A DNA stretch of 64,000 bases from Rhizodiscina lignyota. Its lineage: Eukaryota; Ascomycota; Dothideomycetes; Aulographales; Rhizodiscinaceae. Shown here piece after piece: positions 31,755-44,800 of the stretch. The notes below the pieces were generated by a model that worked only from the letters and a program-made list of their open reading frames with translations, did not search any database and was not told the DNA's origin. The DNA lies in contig ML978121.1 in assembly GCA_010015805.1 (NCBI GenBank), positions 1,674,001 through 1,738,000 on the forward strand. Direction: 5' to 3'. Each line of letters starts with the position of its first letter. Position 1 is the first letter of the stretch. The position numbers were made by a program, and so were the translations under genes.

Positions 31755-33231
31755 TTTAATCGGATGCCTTTTTGGCGGGTATCAAGTCAACGACGATAAA
31801 TTGTGAGATATTTGCACGACCTCGGCCACAGAGGTAGAGCAGATCGAGAGTGCGAGGAGTTTCAGAGGACGGCCGGCGGTCTTGTCTATATACCACACTT
31901 CACCTATCGTTTCGTCATGCCAAGAAAGTCACGATATAAAAATTCATACGATAGTGCTTCGCATGACTATGCTCCACTCGGAAATTGCATTATGCTCAGA
32001 TGATCTCCCGCTCTGGCGTTTTTTTCCCGCATGAATCTTGATGAGCTCTCAACAACCTGCTTTGAAATGCTCCCAGCTGCGACACAGCCAAGCAGTTCGA
32101 CTGCAGGCTTGTGACTCCGAGCACCGTGGAGGGTGCTTGTCTGGGTTAGTTGGAGGGGCTATCGTGCATTTTGTGGGGATCGGACGACACCCACCCGATG
32201 GTGTGGAGAAGATGATAAAGCAGCTTGCACAAGACTGGAACCCAGCAATTGAGGCTCGGTTTATCGGCAATGTACTAGGGCAAACCAGAATAATATAATT
32301 GGATGTCGGCCGTGCCATATGCTACAGTGCTGCTGTATTTCAGGGCACTTGAATATGATACTCTATACCCTAACCCTAAATTGTCATCCATTATCGCATT
32401 CAACTCCAGATTTACGGAGTTGAGAGATCCTGAAAGTCTAACATGGTGACCTCATTTTCTTTATATTCTGTATCAAGTACGGCATCCCATACTATCTCTC
32501 GTATTGTGCTTAGAAGAGCCATCTAACATGTAGAATGACACCTAAATTTGGAGTTCTACACTGCTGGACAATATTCTTCTATGCCGCTTTTTTGTCAACC
32601 GTTTAGAGACAGTTGCAGATATTATCCTTTGATACATTTCCTATCTGCCTAAGACAACAGGGGTGTGAGAATCATCGTGGAATTCTTTGTTCTATTCCGA
32701 CTCCATCCTGCAAGATAAACACAGCTGCACAGATTGCTCCTGTTTCGATGACACAGGACGAGCTGGGCTCGGGCGCATATGTATATTCCCATACTTTACA
32801 AGACCAAATACAGCCCATCGCCATGATGGACCTCTCCTCTTCCGCTCCAACTCCATACGTCATTTCGTATATCTCAGAGCATTTACCTGTGAAAACCCAA
32901 AGTCTATGTAACAAAGAAATTGTCACCACCTCACAAATCGTCTCTCTTTGTCTCCCTGAACAAGGCCATTGTCCACACCGCACGAAAGACATGTCGAACG
33001 CCACAATCACCATGCTCCCACAACTTTCACGAATGAGAGTGAGATTTAATTCCCTATATGGCACATCTCTCTTTCGTCGTATCATCCAATCTTTCTGGAA
33101 CCGGTTTACAACAGTATCTGTTTGCCTAGACGGTTGCTTTTCAGCAGCTTCAAACGAAAATCATAAACAGCAGCACTACAAAGACACCCATACCGGTAGT
33201 ACCATTTTATCCAATACCATCGTCGATAAAC
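31755..33231. other. Intergenic, 1.5 kb between divergent genes
   Basis: Upstream DNA of the sugar transporter (minus) and of the unknown protein at 33232 (plus). Frames exist on both strands over 32613-33299, but neither has a family or a convincing start. A (CCCTAA)2 run at 32368-32379 is isolated. Confidence 0.5.
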
Positions 33232-35040
33232 ATGCCTACCCGACGTGCCCCATACAGCTCAAAGCACGCAGAGCACATCCACGAACTATCGACAAATGAA
33301 ATCGGCATACTCTGCCGTCTACTTACCAACGCCCCCTCTCCTCACCTTCCGCCCGACTCCCAACGGCGCACGACATACAACAAGTTTGTAAAAGATGCGA
33401 TCATCGGCCTGCCCGAGCGGCTCATTAGCAACCCGGCCTGGCTTACGCGCAAGATGATCGAGCATGCCTCCGACAATGAACGGGCGAACGCTGGCGAGAT
33501 GTGTCCAGTGCACCTGCGTCTGCGCCCTGAGCTGATCCACAGCATTCTCTACTTCATCGTGAGGGAATGCGATATCAAGATCGAGGCGACGCTGTACCAG
33601 CTCCTTGAGCTTGGCATCGGTCTCAGTAGCGACGAAGACTTTCGTCGCTTGTTACCGTTTGCGGCGCTGGGTTTCGCGTCATCGATGTGGACACCACAAA
33701 AAAGGTGGACAGAGCGCTTTATGGGATGTGTTGTCGATGCGCGATTCCCGCGGCAGCATGATTTCTGCCCCGGTTGTATCCTTGCGAGGATGGGGGCTGA
33801 GACCGACGTGCTAGTTGCGTTAAGAGCTAGCATATTGGTATGGATCAGTAAGAAGCATGCCCCGGAGTCCAGGCGAGTCAAATGGATTGAAATGTGGATG
33901 GCAGGATTTGACAATAAGAAGTACGATGAGATGATGAGAGAGAGTGCAACTCTTGCGAGGTGGATCCGACAGAAAGTGGAGGAAGGCGATGAGAGAGATG
34001 AGAAGAGGAGGATCCATGAGTATGAACCACGCTATCTGATGGCGAACTTGATGCGGACGGTTCAGGGGGAGAAACTCGAGATGAAAATGGCGGCTGAGAG
34101 GAGATTTATCAGCCGTCTCCCTCCAGGGGAGGCGCCTGTGCCCAATGGTCCGGAATACATTGAGGTACGTCGCACCCTTTCCAAGCACACTCCTCGGACT
34201 AACGTGACAGCAGCGGCAGCCAACTCGCTTCCAAGACCGGTACCAAATGGGGGTAGTACACCTAGCCAGAGTCGTTCAACTGTTTTCCTTGATCACGACT
34301 CAGGCCGAGGAGACTTCCACATCCGTCGCCGTGGCGACTCCAACATCACAGTACCCAATGGGAGGAGTACACCCAGCCAGAGTCGTTCGACAGTCTTCCT
34401 TGACCAGGACTCAGGCAGCAGCAACTTCCACGTCCGCCATCGCGGCCACTCCAACATCGCAGATGTCGGGGAAGTCCCAATCATTCCTACCGAAATGGTT
34501 GGGGAGAGCTCTCGCGCATCTCAAATGAGTAACGGCACTGACTACGTTCCTCCGCGAGCTGGTTGGTCTACGATTGACAAGCCGTCGGACTTCGATATGC
34601 CTGCTGTGGAGCACATATCGGACTACGAGCAACCTGCCGCGCGGAACGAGTCAGCAGCAAGCCGAACGACACCTGCCCTTTGGTCGAGCCCGGCTGTGGC
34701 GCCGTCCTCAAGGACGACAACGAGTACGCGGCGGTCACCATCCATGGTGTCATCATGGTCATCCGGGTCTTCTAATGCCACGGTAACGCCCTCTGAAATG
34801 CTTGACCCACACGGATATGATCCGAAGGGAAAGGCCAAAGCGAGGGCGAGAGCGCGCAAGGCACGCTCCATGGCAAAGTCCTACCAGGACCTCATTGGCA
34901 TGACAGAGATGATTTCATCTCAAGAAGCTCTCGGTCCACCGTCAGCGGAGTCGTTTATGGGAGAGAGTAGTTCCACTCCTCGTCGGTCAGCCACGACTAG
35001 TGAACGTCGGAATACGGTTTGGCCCCCTGCTTGGATTTGA
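33232..35040 (+). CDS. Hypothetical protein with internal 37-residue duplication (602 aa)
   Basis: Single exon. The N-terminal 300 residues look globular (for example LRPELIHSILYFIVRECDIKIEA, noted as helical at about residues 100-122, and a CPGCILARMG segment), with a charged helix near residue 250. The rest is Ser, Thr and Pro-rich and probably disordered. Two adjacent copies of a unit with the core STPSQSRSTVFLD span 34240-34350 and 34351-34461. The C-terminal part includes a basic run (KGKAKARARARKARSMAK) that could be a nuclear localisation signal. I do not recognise the family. Absence of introns over 1.8 kb is unusual for this window but not diagnostic. Confidence 0.65.
   Translation: MPTRRAPYSSKHAEHIHELSTNEIGILCRLLTNAPSPHLPPDSQRRTTYNKFVKDAIIGLPERLISNPAWLTRKMIEHASDNERANAGEMCPVHLRLRPELIHSILYFIVRECDIKIEATLYQLLELGIGLSSDEDFRRLLPFAALGFASSMWTPQKRWTERFMGCVVDARFPRQHDFCPGCILARMGAETDVLVALRASILVWISKKHAPESRRVKWIEMWMAGFDNKKYDEMMRESATLARWIRQKVEEGDERDEKRRIHEYEPRYLMANLMRTVQGEKLEMKMAAERRFISRLPPGEAPVPNGPEYIEVRRTLSKHTPRTNVTAAAANSLPRPVPNGGSTPSQSRSTVFLDHDSGRGDFHIRRRGDSNITVPNGRSTPSQSRSTVFLDQDSGSSNFHVRHRGHSNIADVGEVPIIPTEMVGESSRASQMSNGTDYVPPRAGWSTIDKPSDFDMPAVEHISDYEQPAARNESAASRTTPALWSSPAVAPSSRTTTSTRRSPSMVSSWSSGSSNATVTPSEMLDPHGYDPKGKAKARARARKARSMAKSYQDLIGMTEMISSQEALGPPSAESFMGESSSTPRRSATTSERRNTVWPPAWI
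34240..34461 (+). repeat. In-frame 111-bp tandem duplication
   Basis: Two head-to-tail copies (34240-34350 and 34351-34461), each 37 codons, encode PNG-x-STPSQSRSTVFLD followed by DSG, a basic HIRRRGDSNI or HVRHRGHSNI end. The differences show moderate age. Confidence 0.9.
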
Positions 35041-36080
35041 GAAGTAAATGAATGTTCCATTTAATGTCTTGGATTATTTCGAGTTAGTTTCGAGACGTTG
35101 GTCGATATGTGTTCGGTTTCGTTAGATTGTTGTAGAGTCTAAAATATCAACTGTAGAGTTTCGTACTTGAAATAAGTCGTCCGGTGATTTGCAGAATCGA
35201 CAAGTGAAATGTGCAGTGCCACAACATGCTGCATCTTACTAGGGAGGCAGATTTGTCTCTGATGTGGCCCCTCTGCGCTAAAGAGTGATTCCACAGCATT
35301 GCATTGCTCGAGGAGCTGTAGGTTCGCCGTTGATGGCGGAGTCTACTCTTGAAGCTACTAGTGAGAGGATGTCATCTAACAATGTATTAACAACGAAAAC
35401 ACAGAGACGAAATAGATGCACGATCGCCCGCATTACTTATAACAGAGATAATGCGAGTCGCATGCACAGCGCCCGGATGCAGAGAGAGATGGAGAGGCTG
35501 AGGTACGAACTACGAAGCGAAGGCACGACAGGGCAGCGCCGCAGGTACCCACCCTGGAGCAGCGTAAGACGCGATCCTTCGGGGGTTGATACATATTCAT
35601 ATCGTCCTGCGCACCTCCTCCTCTTCTCCGTGCAAAGGTCGAGACGACGCACACACATTTGCGTCGCGAAGACGACAGAGACGCGGCGATCAAACGCGTT
35701 GCCGTCGTAAGCCTGGCTCTCTGGCTTGGCATTGTCCGTTCGCGTGAGAGATCCGGACTTGCAGCGACGCTCCTCCCCAGCAACATACATCACCACCCGT
35801 CCATCTCCGCCTTCGACGCTCTTTTCGACCTCTCACTCCCCCAAACACATCGTGTCCTCTATCCGTATCCCCTTCGTCGAGTCTCTCCACCGATTCCTGC
35901 CGCCTCCGCCTGACTCGTCCTTCCCGCGCCACCAAACGTCACCAGCCCCACCGACCACCAGTTCCCGGATTCCTGGGCAACGGCCATCTGCCTCGCACCG
36001 CCACGGCGGCCGTACCTCTCCTCGATCCTCACTTAAACATCGCAGTCCACGCCTTCACAACGGCGGCATTGTAACGGAGC
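35041..36080. other. Intergenic and probable long 5' leader of the SSH4-like gene
   Basis: About 1 kb. A frame at 35726-36124 overlaps the next gene's start in another phase and is low-complexity (Ser/Pro/Arg), so it is more likely leader sequence or a short upstream frame than a gene. Many CG-containing, pyrimidine-rich stretches. Confidence 0.5.
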
Positions 36081-37923
36081 ATGGGCCCCTTGGGCATGGC
36101 GGCTTCGCCTTCATCAACAGATAATACGGGCTCATCAGCAGCCATGTCGCACACGACCACGCAAATCTCTCCTTCCGCCTTCCAAACCATTGTAATATCA
36201 CCACAGAATCCTCTGAGTAGTAGTCCTGATGTCTCTACTGGCCTCGGAGCGGTCAGCGCAGCCGCCACGTCCACCGGCAAGGGAGTGCTGATCGGCATGC
36301 TATCCGCCTTTGGGACTGCGCTGCTGGTCTCTATCGTACTGCTTGTAATATACTTCTTCAACTTCACGCAGAGGGGGCGGATATTATTGGATCGATTGGG
36401 ACGGCCCGGAGAGTACGATGACGAACAACAGTTTGCCAAGGAGGAGGCCGAGGCTTTGGAGGAGATGGATGATATGCAACGGACAGAGTACATGAGGGCG
36501 AAAGGTACGTCGTATGCATGTTTATTGAGTATATACTACATTGGACGGTCTTATTTACACATACCCATCGCACAGCTTTTATCCAGGCCAATCCTCCCGA
36601 ATCCGCGCAAACCGATATATCGCTATCGCAGTTCTTGGCAATACAAGAAAAAGGTGTCTCAGCATGGGAGTTTGAGCCCGAACTCGAGATAGCAAATTGT
36701 TTTGTCGAAGGACGAACCCAGATTGAGTTCTTCGACAGTGAGTGCAGCGTTCAGAGCAATCTGCCTATACCAAAACAGAACGAAGTGTACTACTGGGAAG
36801 CGAAAATTTATGAGAAGCCGGAAAATACATTGATAAGCATTGGCATGACAACAAAACCGTATCCGCTATTCAGATTACCTGGTAAGCGCATTTTCCATCT
36901 TTAGTTTTGCTCCTAACCACCGAGAGCCGGATGCTGACTCGTCAATGTTTAGGATGGCACAAAACCTCCCTTGCCTACCTCTCATCAGGCCACAAACGCC
37001 AATCCTACCCCTTCCTCCACCCCTCAACCTACGGTCCTTCCTTCGTCCAAGGCGACGTCATCGGTGTCGGATATCGACCACGAACCGGCTCCGTCTTCTT
37101 CACACGAAACGGCAAGAAGCTCGACGACGTCGTACACGGCCTCAAGACGCAGAATTTCTTCCCCACAGTCGGCGCGGTGGGACCGTGCCAAGTACACGTC
37201 AATTTTGGACAGTTAGGCTTCGTCTTCATTGAGGCAAATGTCAAGAAATGGGGCTTGGCACCCATGACAGGGAGCCTCGCACCGCCTCCACCATACGGAA
37301 GCGAGCAGGGTAGCATTCTTCTCGAAGGTGGGAGGGAAGGTGTGAGAGAAGGAATGGGACTGAGTGGATATGCGGCAGCTGCAGCAGCGGCAGTATCAGG
37401 TGGCTTTGGCCACGGCCGGTCCAACTCACAGCAAATACGTCTTGTGAGGTCTGGAATGCACCCGACAAGTCCAGGGCCCCAAAGAAGTCCAACGGATATC
37501 AGTCTTGCGCAGTTAAGCCTGGTGGACTCAAATTTAACAGAGTCTGATGCAGGTGAAGGAACGAGCGGCAGTGGTCAGCTTTCAGGACCAATGGATACGA
37601 TATCAGCTGCACAGAGCACTCAAGACCTCCACAGCCCTGGCCACCCTGGACAGTCAGGCCTAGGCCTGGATTCACATATCGCAGCAATGGCAGCGGCAGG
37701 AGATATAGCACCACCCGAATACTCAAGTCCGGAGGCGAGTCCAGATGATGAGAGGCGGGTAGAGCTCGGCAGTGAGAGTGAGGCTGACAGCGAGAGGAGA
37801 CCGCTTGTGGGCAGAGTGCCTAGGAGAGGAGAACGGAGTCCACCGATACCGAGTTACGATGTTGCAGTTGCAGAGAGCCAGCGAGGAACGCCAGTTTCGC
37901 GAGGCAGAACCAACACTCGGTAG
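36081..37923 (+). CDS. SSH4: SSH4/EAR1-like endosomal SPRY protein, Rsp5 adaptor
   Basis: Three exons: 36081-36504, 36576-36881, 36953-37923; 566 aa from the first ATG (in-frame ATGs at 36096 and 36144 are alternatives). A single membrane span follows a luminal Ser/Thr-rich stretch (about residues 73-95, GMLSAFGTALLVSIVLLVIYFF). The cytosolic part begins with DRLGRPGEYDDEQQFAKEEAEAL. The SPRY domain runs from about residue 175 to 345, with EVYYWEAKIYEKPENTLISIG, a central WHKTSLAYLSSG and GSVFFTRNGKKLDDV. Two PPxY motifs follow (PPPY near residue 360, PPEY near 500), ligands for WW domains of the Rsp5/Nedd4 ubiquitin ligase. Yeast Ssh4 and Ear1 have the same layout and sort membrane proteins into multivesicular bodies. 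Confidence 0.9.
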
Positions 37924-38890
37924 AGAGGTTGAGCGGGACTTGGTCGATGTATTATGCGCAGATAGCGCTTCTACTCCTTCGTGTAGAGGGTAGTAAAGAG
38001 TTTTGATGAGCGCTTTTGATACGGGCGCGGAACAGGTGGAGTGAGCCGGCAGTACTGCTGTGTTCCTCACTACTGTCGTGCATCACGACTTTACACTACC
38101 ATGCGGCATGGCGTTGACATTTTCCTTGTCTTGTCTATATCTTGGGATGGTTGGTTGGTTGGCTGGCTGGGTTGCACTTTCTTCTTGGCGGTCGAGGCTT
38201 CGCTCATTTTCCCATGATTCCTATCTGATACCACATGATATCTCTTGTGTTTTTGCCAGCGTTGGACTATGTCAGAGTAGCTCAAGTTACCATCAGCGAA
38301 CCCCTGTGGAACCGAAATCGAAACGATATCTTGACGATTGCTGTGTATGGTTTCCTTGATTGAAGTGTGACTACAGTGTTCCTGCGCCTCGTGAACGCCT
38401 AGCTCCATCCATCGAACGCGTTTACCAGCCACTAGGGAAGCAGAACGTCGAATTATTTAAGTCGCCCTCGAAACGACAACGTAAACGTTATGCAGCCGAC
38501 GTAGTTTAGACATAGAGAAGTGAGCCCGATATGCACAAAACGCCTCCCGCTGATATGCCTTCGTTTACTCCCATCCATGTACATGAACGGTACAACAGAT
38601 ATGCAAAGAAGCCAGAACCATCCTCCCAGAGCAAGAAGAGCCAGAGAACTCGAAGGGAATTTGCACGAAATCACAAATGTAGTGTACATCATTACGTGCC
38701 ATGTACGGCGCGAGGATCTAAATATGTGCAAGCGATGAAATAGTCCAAGTCGGACCGGAAAGCGGAAAGCGAGGCTCAGTGAGTTAGTATCGTAGTTTCC
38801 CCAGCAGCGAAAACGCATATGCGCACTCCCTTTCACTTCGAGTCTGTCAAAAAAGTCATCGTTAGCGATTTCCGATCATACTTTGACTCG
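37924..38890. other. Intergenic between convergent genes
   Basis: Nearly 1 kb with only short frames. A GGTTGGTTGGCTGGCTGG microrepeat lies near 38150. Likely 3' untranslated regions of both neighbours. Confidence 0.5.
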
Positions 38891-41800
38891 TCACTTTCGG
38901 AATTTCTCAGTCATCCGCGACTCCCCTACAATCTCGTAACATCTCGTTCCCACCAAGAAACGAACAACAAAATCAAACACATTACGTACCTGGAGCATAT
39001 ACGTCTTCACTACGCCGGGCGCAACTCCTCCTCTTGCCGCCACTGGCGCCTCGATGCGTTCCCATACGCTCACTGCGACGCCAGTGCGGCCAACCCGCTC
39101 GAAACAGCTCTCCCCCAGCGTGACATCGAGCAGTATCTCGCCCTTCGTCTTGCCCTGTACCAGGATGCGCTTCTGCGGGCCTGTCTGCAATCCTCTGGGG
39201 CTATTAGAATTCTGTGTGATCATAACCGGCGGCGCGGAGTTAGCCGAATGCGCCGCGCTCGAGTTTGTAGATGAGGATGGCGCGGTTGATGCTGCGCCCG
39301 CGCCGGAGGCATTGCGATACTGTGGTGTGGGCGGAGTAGGTGGAGGCGCGGGCTGCATGATATTGAGCTTCGTCTGGCCGAGATCGCGCCATCTATTGTT
39401 CGTCTCGCGGATATAGAGCCTCGCTTTGACGCTCGCAATCGTTCCGGGTGGCAAGTTTTCAGCCTCTGCCGCAAAAGCCGCGCCCAAGGACGCGCGCTTT
39501 CTGGCATCCGTACCGACAGGAGGAGTGCTGGCACCGGAGCCAGATAGAGAATCACTGTTGCCCGTACTGCCGCCTGAGCTGCGCTTCCAACTCACGCTGC
39601 TGCGCGCGACGTTGAAGAGTTTGCCTCCGCCGCTGAAGCGCTTCATTGCACTGAACATGGATGCGGAGGAGCGAATACTGCTCTCGCTCATCGCGTTGGT
39701 ACTTGCAGCACGTGTGCTGTTGGCGCGATAGCTCTTGCTCTTGTTGCTGCCGCCAAACTGCCACCAGCTGCTATTACCCGTAGCGCTACTCGCCCTTGCA
39801 GCATTTTGCCGATCCATCGCCTCGGCCCAAGACATTTGCGCCTGCGAGCCTCGTGCATTCTGCAGTGCAATGTAGGTTGGATTGTTGATGCGGGCATAGT
39901 TGATGAGGTTGTACAAGGCCTCGCATTCCTCCGGCGAGCGAGAGCGGAGCATGATATTGTTTCCTGCCTTGGCAAGAAGAGAGTTTTCCGTTGGTGGAGA
40001 GCGGATAGAGATGTCGACAGCAGTACCACGGCGAAGAGGAACTAAAGGCGTGAGTTCAAGCCCGACGAGCGGCCGGCCGGTAGGGACGGATGAATCACTC
40101 GGAGCTTGTGAGGCAGCTCCTGCCTCTTTCTTCTCCAAGGAGTGAGCAGCACTCATCTCAAAGGCTTGGATAAGACCCGGTGTGATGACAATGCTGCATT
40201 CGTCTGGGTGGAGTGATTCCCAGTGTCCCTTGTCTGACCACGCAAATATAGACGCAATCGTCTTTGAGGCCTTTGTGGCTTGCTCTGGAACTGTACGATA
40301 AGGAGCCTGCGATGCAGACTGTGACGGAGCCACAGTACCGCCTGGAGGAGAGTACAATGTCTCAGGTGGCGTTGGCGGCTTCTCGGGTTTCTTAAGGAGC
40401 CCAAGTGGGACATCATCGTCATCAAGCTCACTCTCAGACGATATGGAATCGTCATCGGACGCCGATTCTTCTGTTTCTGAAGCTGACTCGCTTGCTGTGG
40501 AAGGTTGATATTCGTGCTTGAGGGGTGAGGACGTCCGACGGTGAGTCTTCTTTCCAGGCGGCGTGGGTGTAAGCTGCGTTGCAGGTGAGCCTCGAAGAGG
40601 AAGGGTGACAGAAGCGCGATGAGGAGGTGGCGCCGGTGGACTCGACGGTGGGCTTGTTGGTGGGTTTCCCGATAGCTTTTCCCGCTCAGGACTCCTTGAT
40701 GCCCGCTTATACCGCGCCGGAAGTTCTTTCTGAAGCTTAGACGGCGCGGAAGCCGGTGGCTCCTTGGCTTTTACTGCTGCTTGCGATTCAGTTGATGGAC
40801 CCTCCTTGATCGGTGTTTGAGGAACGCTGTTCTGGCTAGCTTTGCGCAGCTTTGGGATCGTAGGCAGATCAAGCGTTGGGACGGAGGAGGCGCGACGGTG
40901 GAGATCAGGACGTGGTTTTTGTAGTTTCTTGGGAAGGATCTTGACCTCATCTTCGCTTTCTGACTCGGAAGATTCCTCATTGCCAGATGGAGGATACCAC
41001 ACGCTATAACCCTTGCTCTCCTGAGATTTGGCACCGGGTGTAGCTGGTGCTGAAGATGCTGCATCCCCCCTCCTCGAAGCTTGGCGATGCTTCGGCGCGC
41101 CATCTTGATAAGAATTGCGCCGGCCTTCCGAAGGACGAGTGGGCTCTTCGTCAGCGGGAGATGAGGAGTAATGGCGTGACAGCCTCTTCGCCTTGCTCCT
41201 CTTCAGGGTTGGAGAACCATTTCCGGTAAGATTGAGGAATGCTTCTTTTATGCTTTTGAACGGTGAGTCGGACTCGTAGCCATCACGGTCATCTGATCTC
41301 TTTTGCGCTATATCCTTATCGCCAGACCGTCGGCGGGTTGGTGTTGCATCGATTGAATTGTCGGACTTTGTGGACCTTGGCTCCCGGTAATGCTCCTCGG
41401 ATGGAGGTGTGATGGGAGACACTGGAGAAGGTGACCTCTTAGTTGACTCTGGTGCCATCTTCGACCACCGTTTTGATGTGGCACCCGCCTTTTCGCCAAT
41501 AGGAATTTCAATCTCCCTTGGGCTCGGTGTCCGACTCTTCTGCAGTGGCGTCGATGCTGTATCCACAGTTAAGTAGGACGATGAAATAGTGCTGCTTGGT
41601 GCAGTGCTGCTTGGTGCATGGCTGCTTATAGGGCGCTCCGACTTAGTCATAAAGCTCTTCGCTCTTGTAAGGTGCGGAGGCACAGGTGTGACTCCAAGCA
41701 TCTCTATCCACTCCAGCACCGCTTGTTCATCGTTCATGGTCAGTGACAATAGCTCGCGCCATTCCTGCGCGGTCGAGTCGACGCCGCGCACCATTAGGAT

Positions 41801-44800
41801 GATCTGATCTGGCGCGTCTCCTCTCCTGGCGGATACACGAGAGCGCTGAATGGGTGGGAAAAACAACCAGCGGCCCTTGCCATCGATTTCACAGATCAGT
41901 AAATCCCCAGCGTGGTTTTCTGCCTTCTGGCCAGACGTCTCATCCCGCATCAAAATCTCTATTCTGCAGTCGATCTCTTGCCCGCTCGAATGCAATAGAT
42001 GCATGTCGAAATAATCACGTGCTTTGACGAATTGCTTCGGATCGATGGAAACTCCAGCTAGCGGAGCTAATGATTTCAGATCTCGTGCTCTTGTAGGATC
42101 GATATTTGCAGCAGCTTCGTCTTCTAGTCTTGCACGTTCTTCGTTCGTCCGATTGCGTGCCAGGATGACGATATTCTGATAGGCGTCCGCGAGTTTTGCC
42201 GCCTGGTCGGATGGCTTGAGGATGTTAATGCCTTTCAAAGTCTTTGAGAGATATTTGACTCTCACGAGTGGCCTCTTAAGCAGAAATGCCACGTCCACTC
42301 TCTCCCCGTCCGCGTTCACAATATCTCCATCTTCATTTTGCGGAAGGCGATCTTCCCATGCAGTGTCATCACCGCCCTTGCCGGCAGCGTCTTTGTCGGC
42401 CGGCGCAAGGTTGACAACAACATCTTGAAAACCCAGTCGCCAGGCTTTGACATAATCGGTATACACCTTCTGTGCGTTTTGTGCCCAAGTCAACAGAGCA
42501 TCTGAATCACCTTGCGGGATGCGCCTGTGCACACTCTTGAGTCTCTCTAGTGCGACACCCATCTCCACAATTGGCTGGGTGACATTCGCGTCCTTGCCGT
42601 TCGTAGAACGGCTGAATAAGCCAGCAGCAACGGCAGAATCGGCCTTTGAAAGTACACAGCTAAGAAGCACGGGGATGACTCCGTCCACAAGTGTACGAAG
42701 CTCACGCATGTACTTCGCCTCGTCAGAGCCAAGCTCGTCCATTAGATCCGCCATGGTTGCTGTAGCCAGTCTGCTCCGGTTCGTTCGTATGCTGCGTGCA
42801 GACACAATGCTTTTGCCCGTACGAGGTAGTGACAAGACAGACATGAGGTCAGCGTGTTTCGTCAGTCTTCGTTTGAGGCTGGTTTGGTTCCCTTTGAGAG
42901 TAGGTGCGGAGCTTTCAGCGTTAGACCCGCCCGCCTCAGATTCCGCGGCTTTATTGTGATTCTCATCTTGCGTAATAGTTGGAGCGGCCTCTGAGCCTTC
43001 TGCAATTGACGGTGCCGCATTCTGGGCCTTTGTGGTGAATGTTTCCACTGAGGCAATAGTTGATAGTCGCTTCCCTGTGGTTGGGAACGCACGTTTCAGT
43101 GGAAATGAGCCACGTCGCGGACCAACTTCATTTCCTGCAGGCTGGAAACTCGGAGGATCAATTGAGGATGATGTGACCGAAGAAGCAACATCGTCGACGG
43201 CGGAAGTTGAATGTTGAGGAGGTGGGGGCGCAGATGACGCTGTAGATGCTGTGTAATCAGAAGGTTCTTGAGGTGACGATTCTCTCAGTGGTGAGGCGAT
43301 GTGTTCCTTAACTGGGGAATGAGAATGATTTCGACGAGCTCTGCTCCGCTTTAATGTCGACGCGGATGCGCTTGAGGAGTATTCGGTCTGGATCTCCGGG
43401 TCCGCATCGCGTGCCTCACTTGGTGTTTTTGGCGTTTCCGGCGTCTTCGGTGAGCTCGATGCCTCGGGGATATATTTGGACTTTGGCCGGGTATCATATG
43501 TCCGGAGACGAGCTCTGCGTCTTTCTCGCTCTGCCCGATTTTGTGCGTTTGAGATAGCATCTGAGGGAGCCACAGTATCCGTGAACGAACTACTGGTAAA
43601 GTATGAAGAAGCGAGGTATGAAGAAGAGACATCAGAGCGCGCAGCGGGCTTAGACGGTGCAGAAGAGGAGCGGCCATCTTCAACAAATGGATCTTGAGTG
43701 CCTGTAAGCCACGCCTCGACCCGATTGCCAAACACCTTTGGAGCCGGTGCTGTAGCTGGAGCGGGAGCGGGAACTGGAGCAGGAACCGTCTGTGGAGATG
43801 GTGCAGGCAGAGGATCTGACTGAACCTCCGATGCTTGTTGCTTGATGGATGGACTGTGACTAGACTTTGGCCGCTCGCTTCGTTTCTTCTTGGATGATCT
43901 GATCCGGTCTGGTGTCTCTGTGGGAGCAGCGGGAGCATTGCGTGGAGATTCTGAGACTTCGTCTGATGGTATGGTCGGGGTATAGCTGAAATTGCGTTGC
44001 TTAAGGGACCTCTGAAGGCGACGACGCTCGACACCACCTTCATCATCTTCGTCTGCTGGGGATTTATCTGGTACATTCCGCTCACGAAGTGATCTCTTCA
44101 GCCTTCGGAGCTCAACGTCGGCACCCTCATCATCTGCAGGCGATGCTGAGTCTGCCAATGGCTCACTCTTTCCTCGACTGAATGCTCTGTCGCGTCTTGA
44201 CGATCGTCTTGGGGTGTGTTTTTCCGGAGGAGGTGAGGTTGATCGCACTCGTTCTTTGCGACTTGATCTCTCGGGTGTGTGTTTTTCCAGCGATGGAATC
44301 ACAGCGGGAGGTGAAAGAGATCTTGGACGTTCCCTGCGGCTCTTCCGTTTTGGTTTGAGAGGCTCGATTGGTGCAATCAGTGGTAGAGGAGGTGCTGCTG
44401 GTGAAACAGATCGTGTACGGCGATTTGCTCCATGATCGCTGTCGTGTCGTTTTGCAACTAGCTCCGCTGCTCTCTCTCGTGGATCTCTTGTGTCCATCGG
44501 ACTACTTGCCCGCTTTCTGGTTGGTTTGGGGATATCTAGACTCTCGTCTCCAGCCTTCCATGACATATCGCTGACTTGGCGTCTACCACGTCGCGACGCT
44601 GTACGAGGATCAGATGCACGTTCCTCTTCATCAGCAGATTTTGAAGGTCGTGATTTCTTCCTCGAATGCCACGTTGAATTATCGCCAATCTCGTCACCAG
44701 ACTTGGAATATCGAGAGTTCTTCGCTGACCCTGGCGCTGAACTCCCATCAACTTCATCCCAGGACTTTGATGTTCGGGATTTTCTCGAGGACTGCGAATG

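Noticed and set aside
32368-32379. (CCCTAA)2 telomere-like run
   Set aside because: Only two units, in ordinary intergenic DNA flanked by normal genes; chance is sufficient.
32613-33299. 228-codon open frame upstream of and overlapping the gene at 33232
   Set aside because: No ATG at its head, no recognisable domain, and it overlaps the better-supported gene in another phase. An opposing frame of 137 codons in the same DNA is equally unsupported.
35726-36124. 132-codon Ser/Pro/Arg-rich frame
   Set aside because: Low-complexity and overlaps the start of the SSH4-like gene out of phase; most likely leader sequence.
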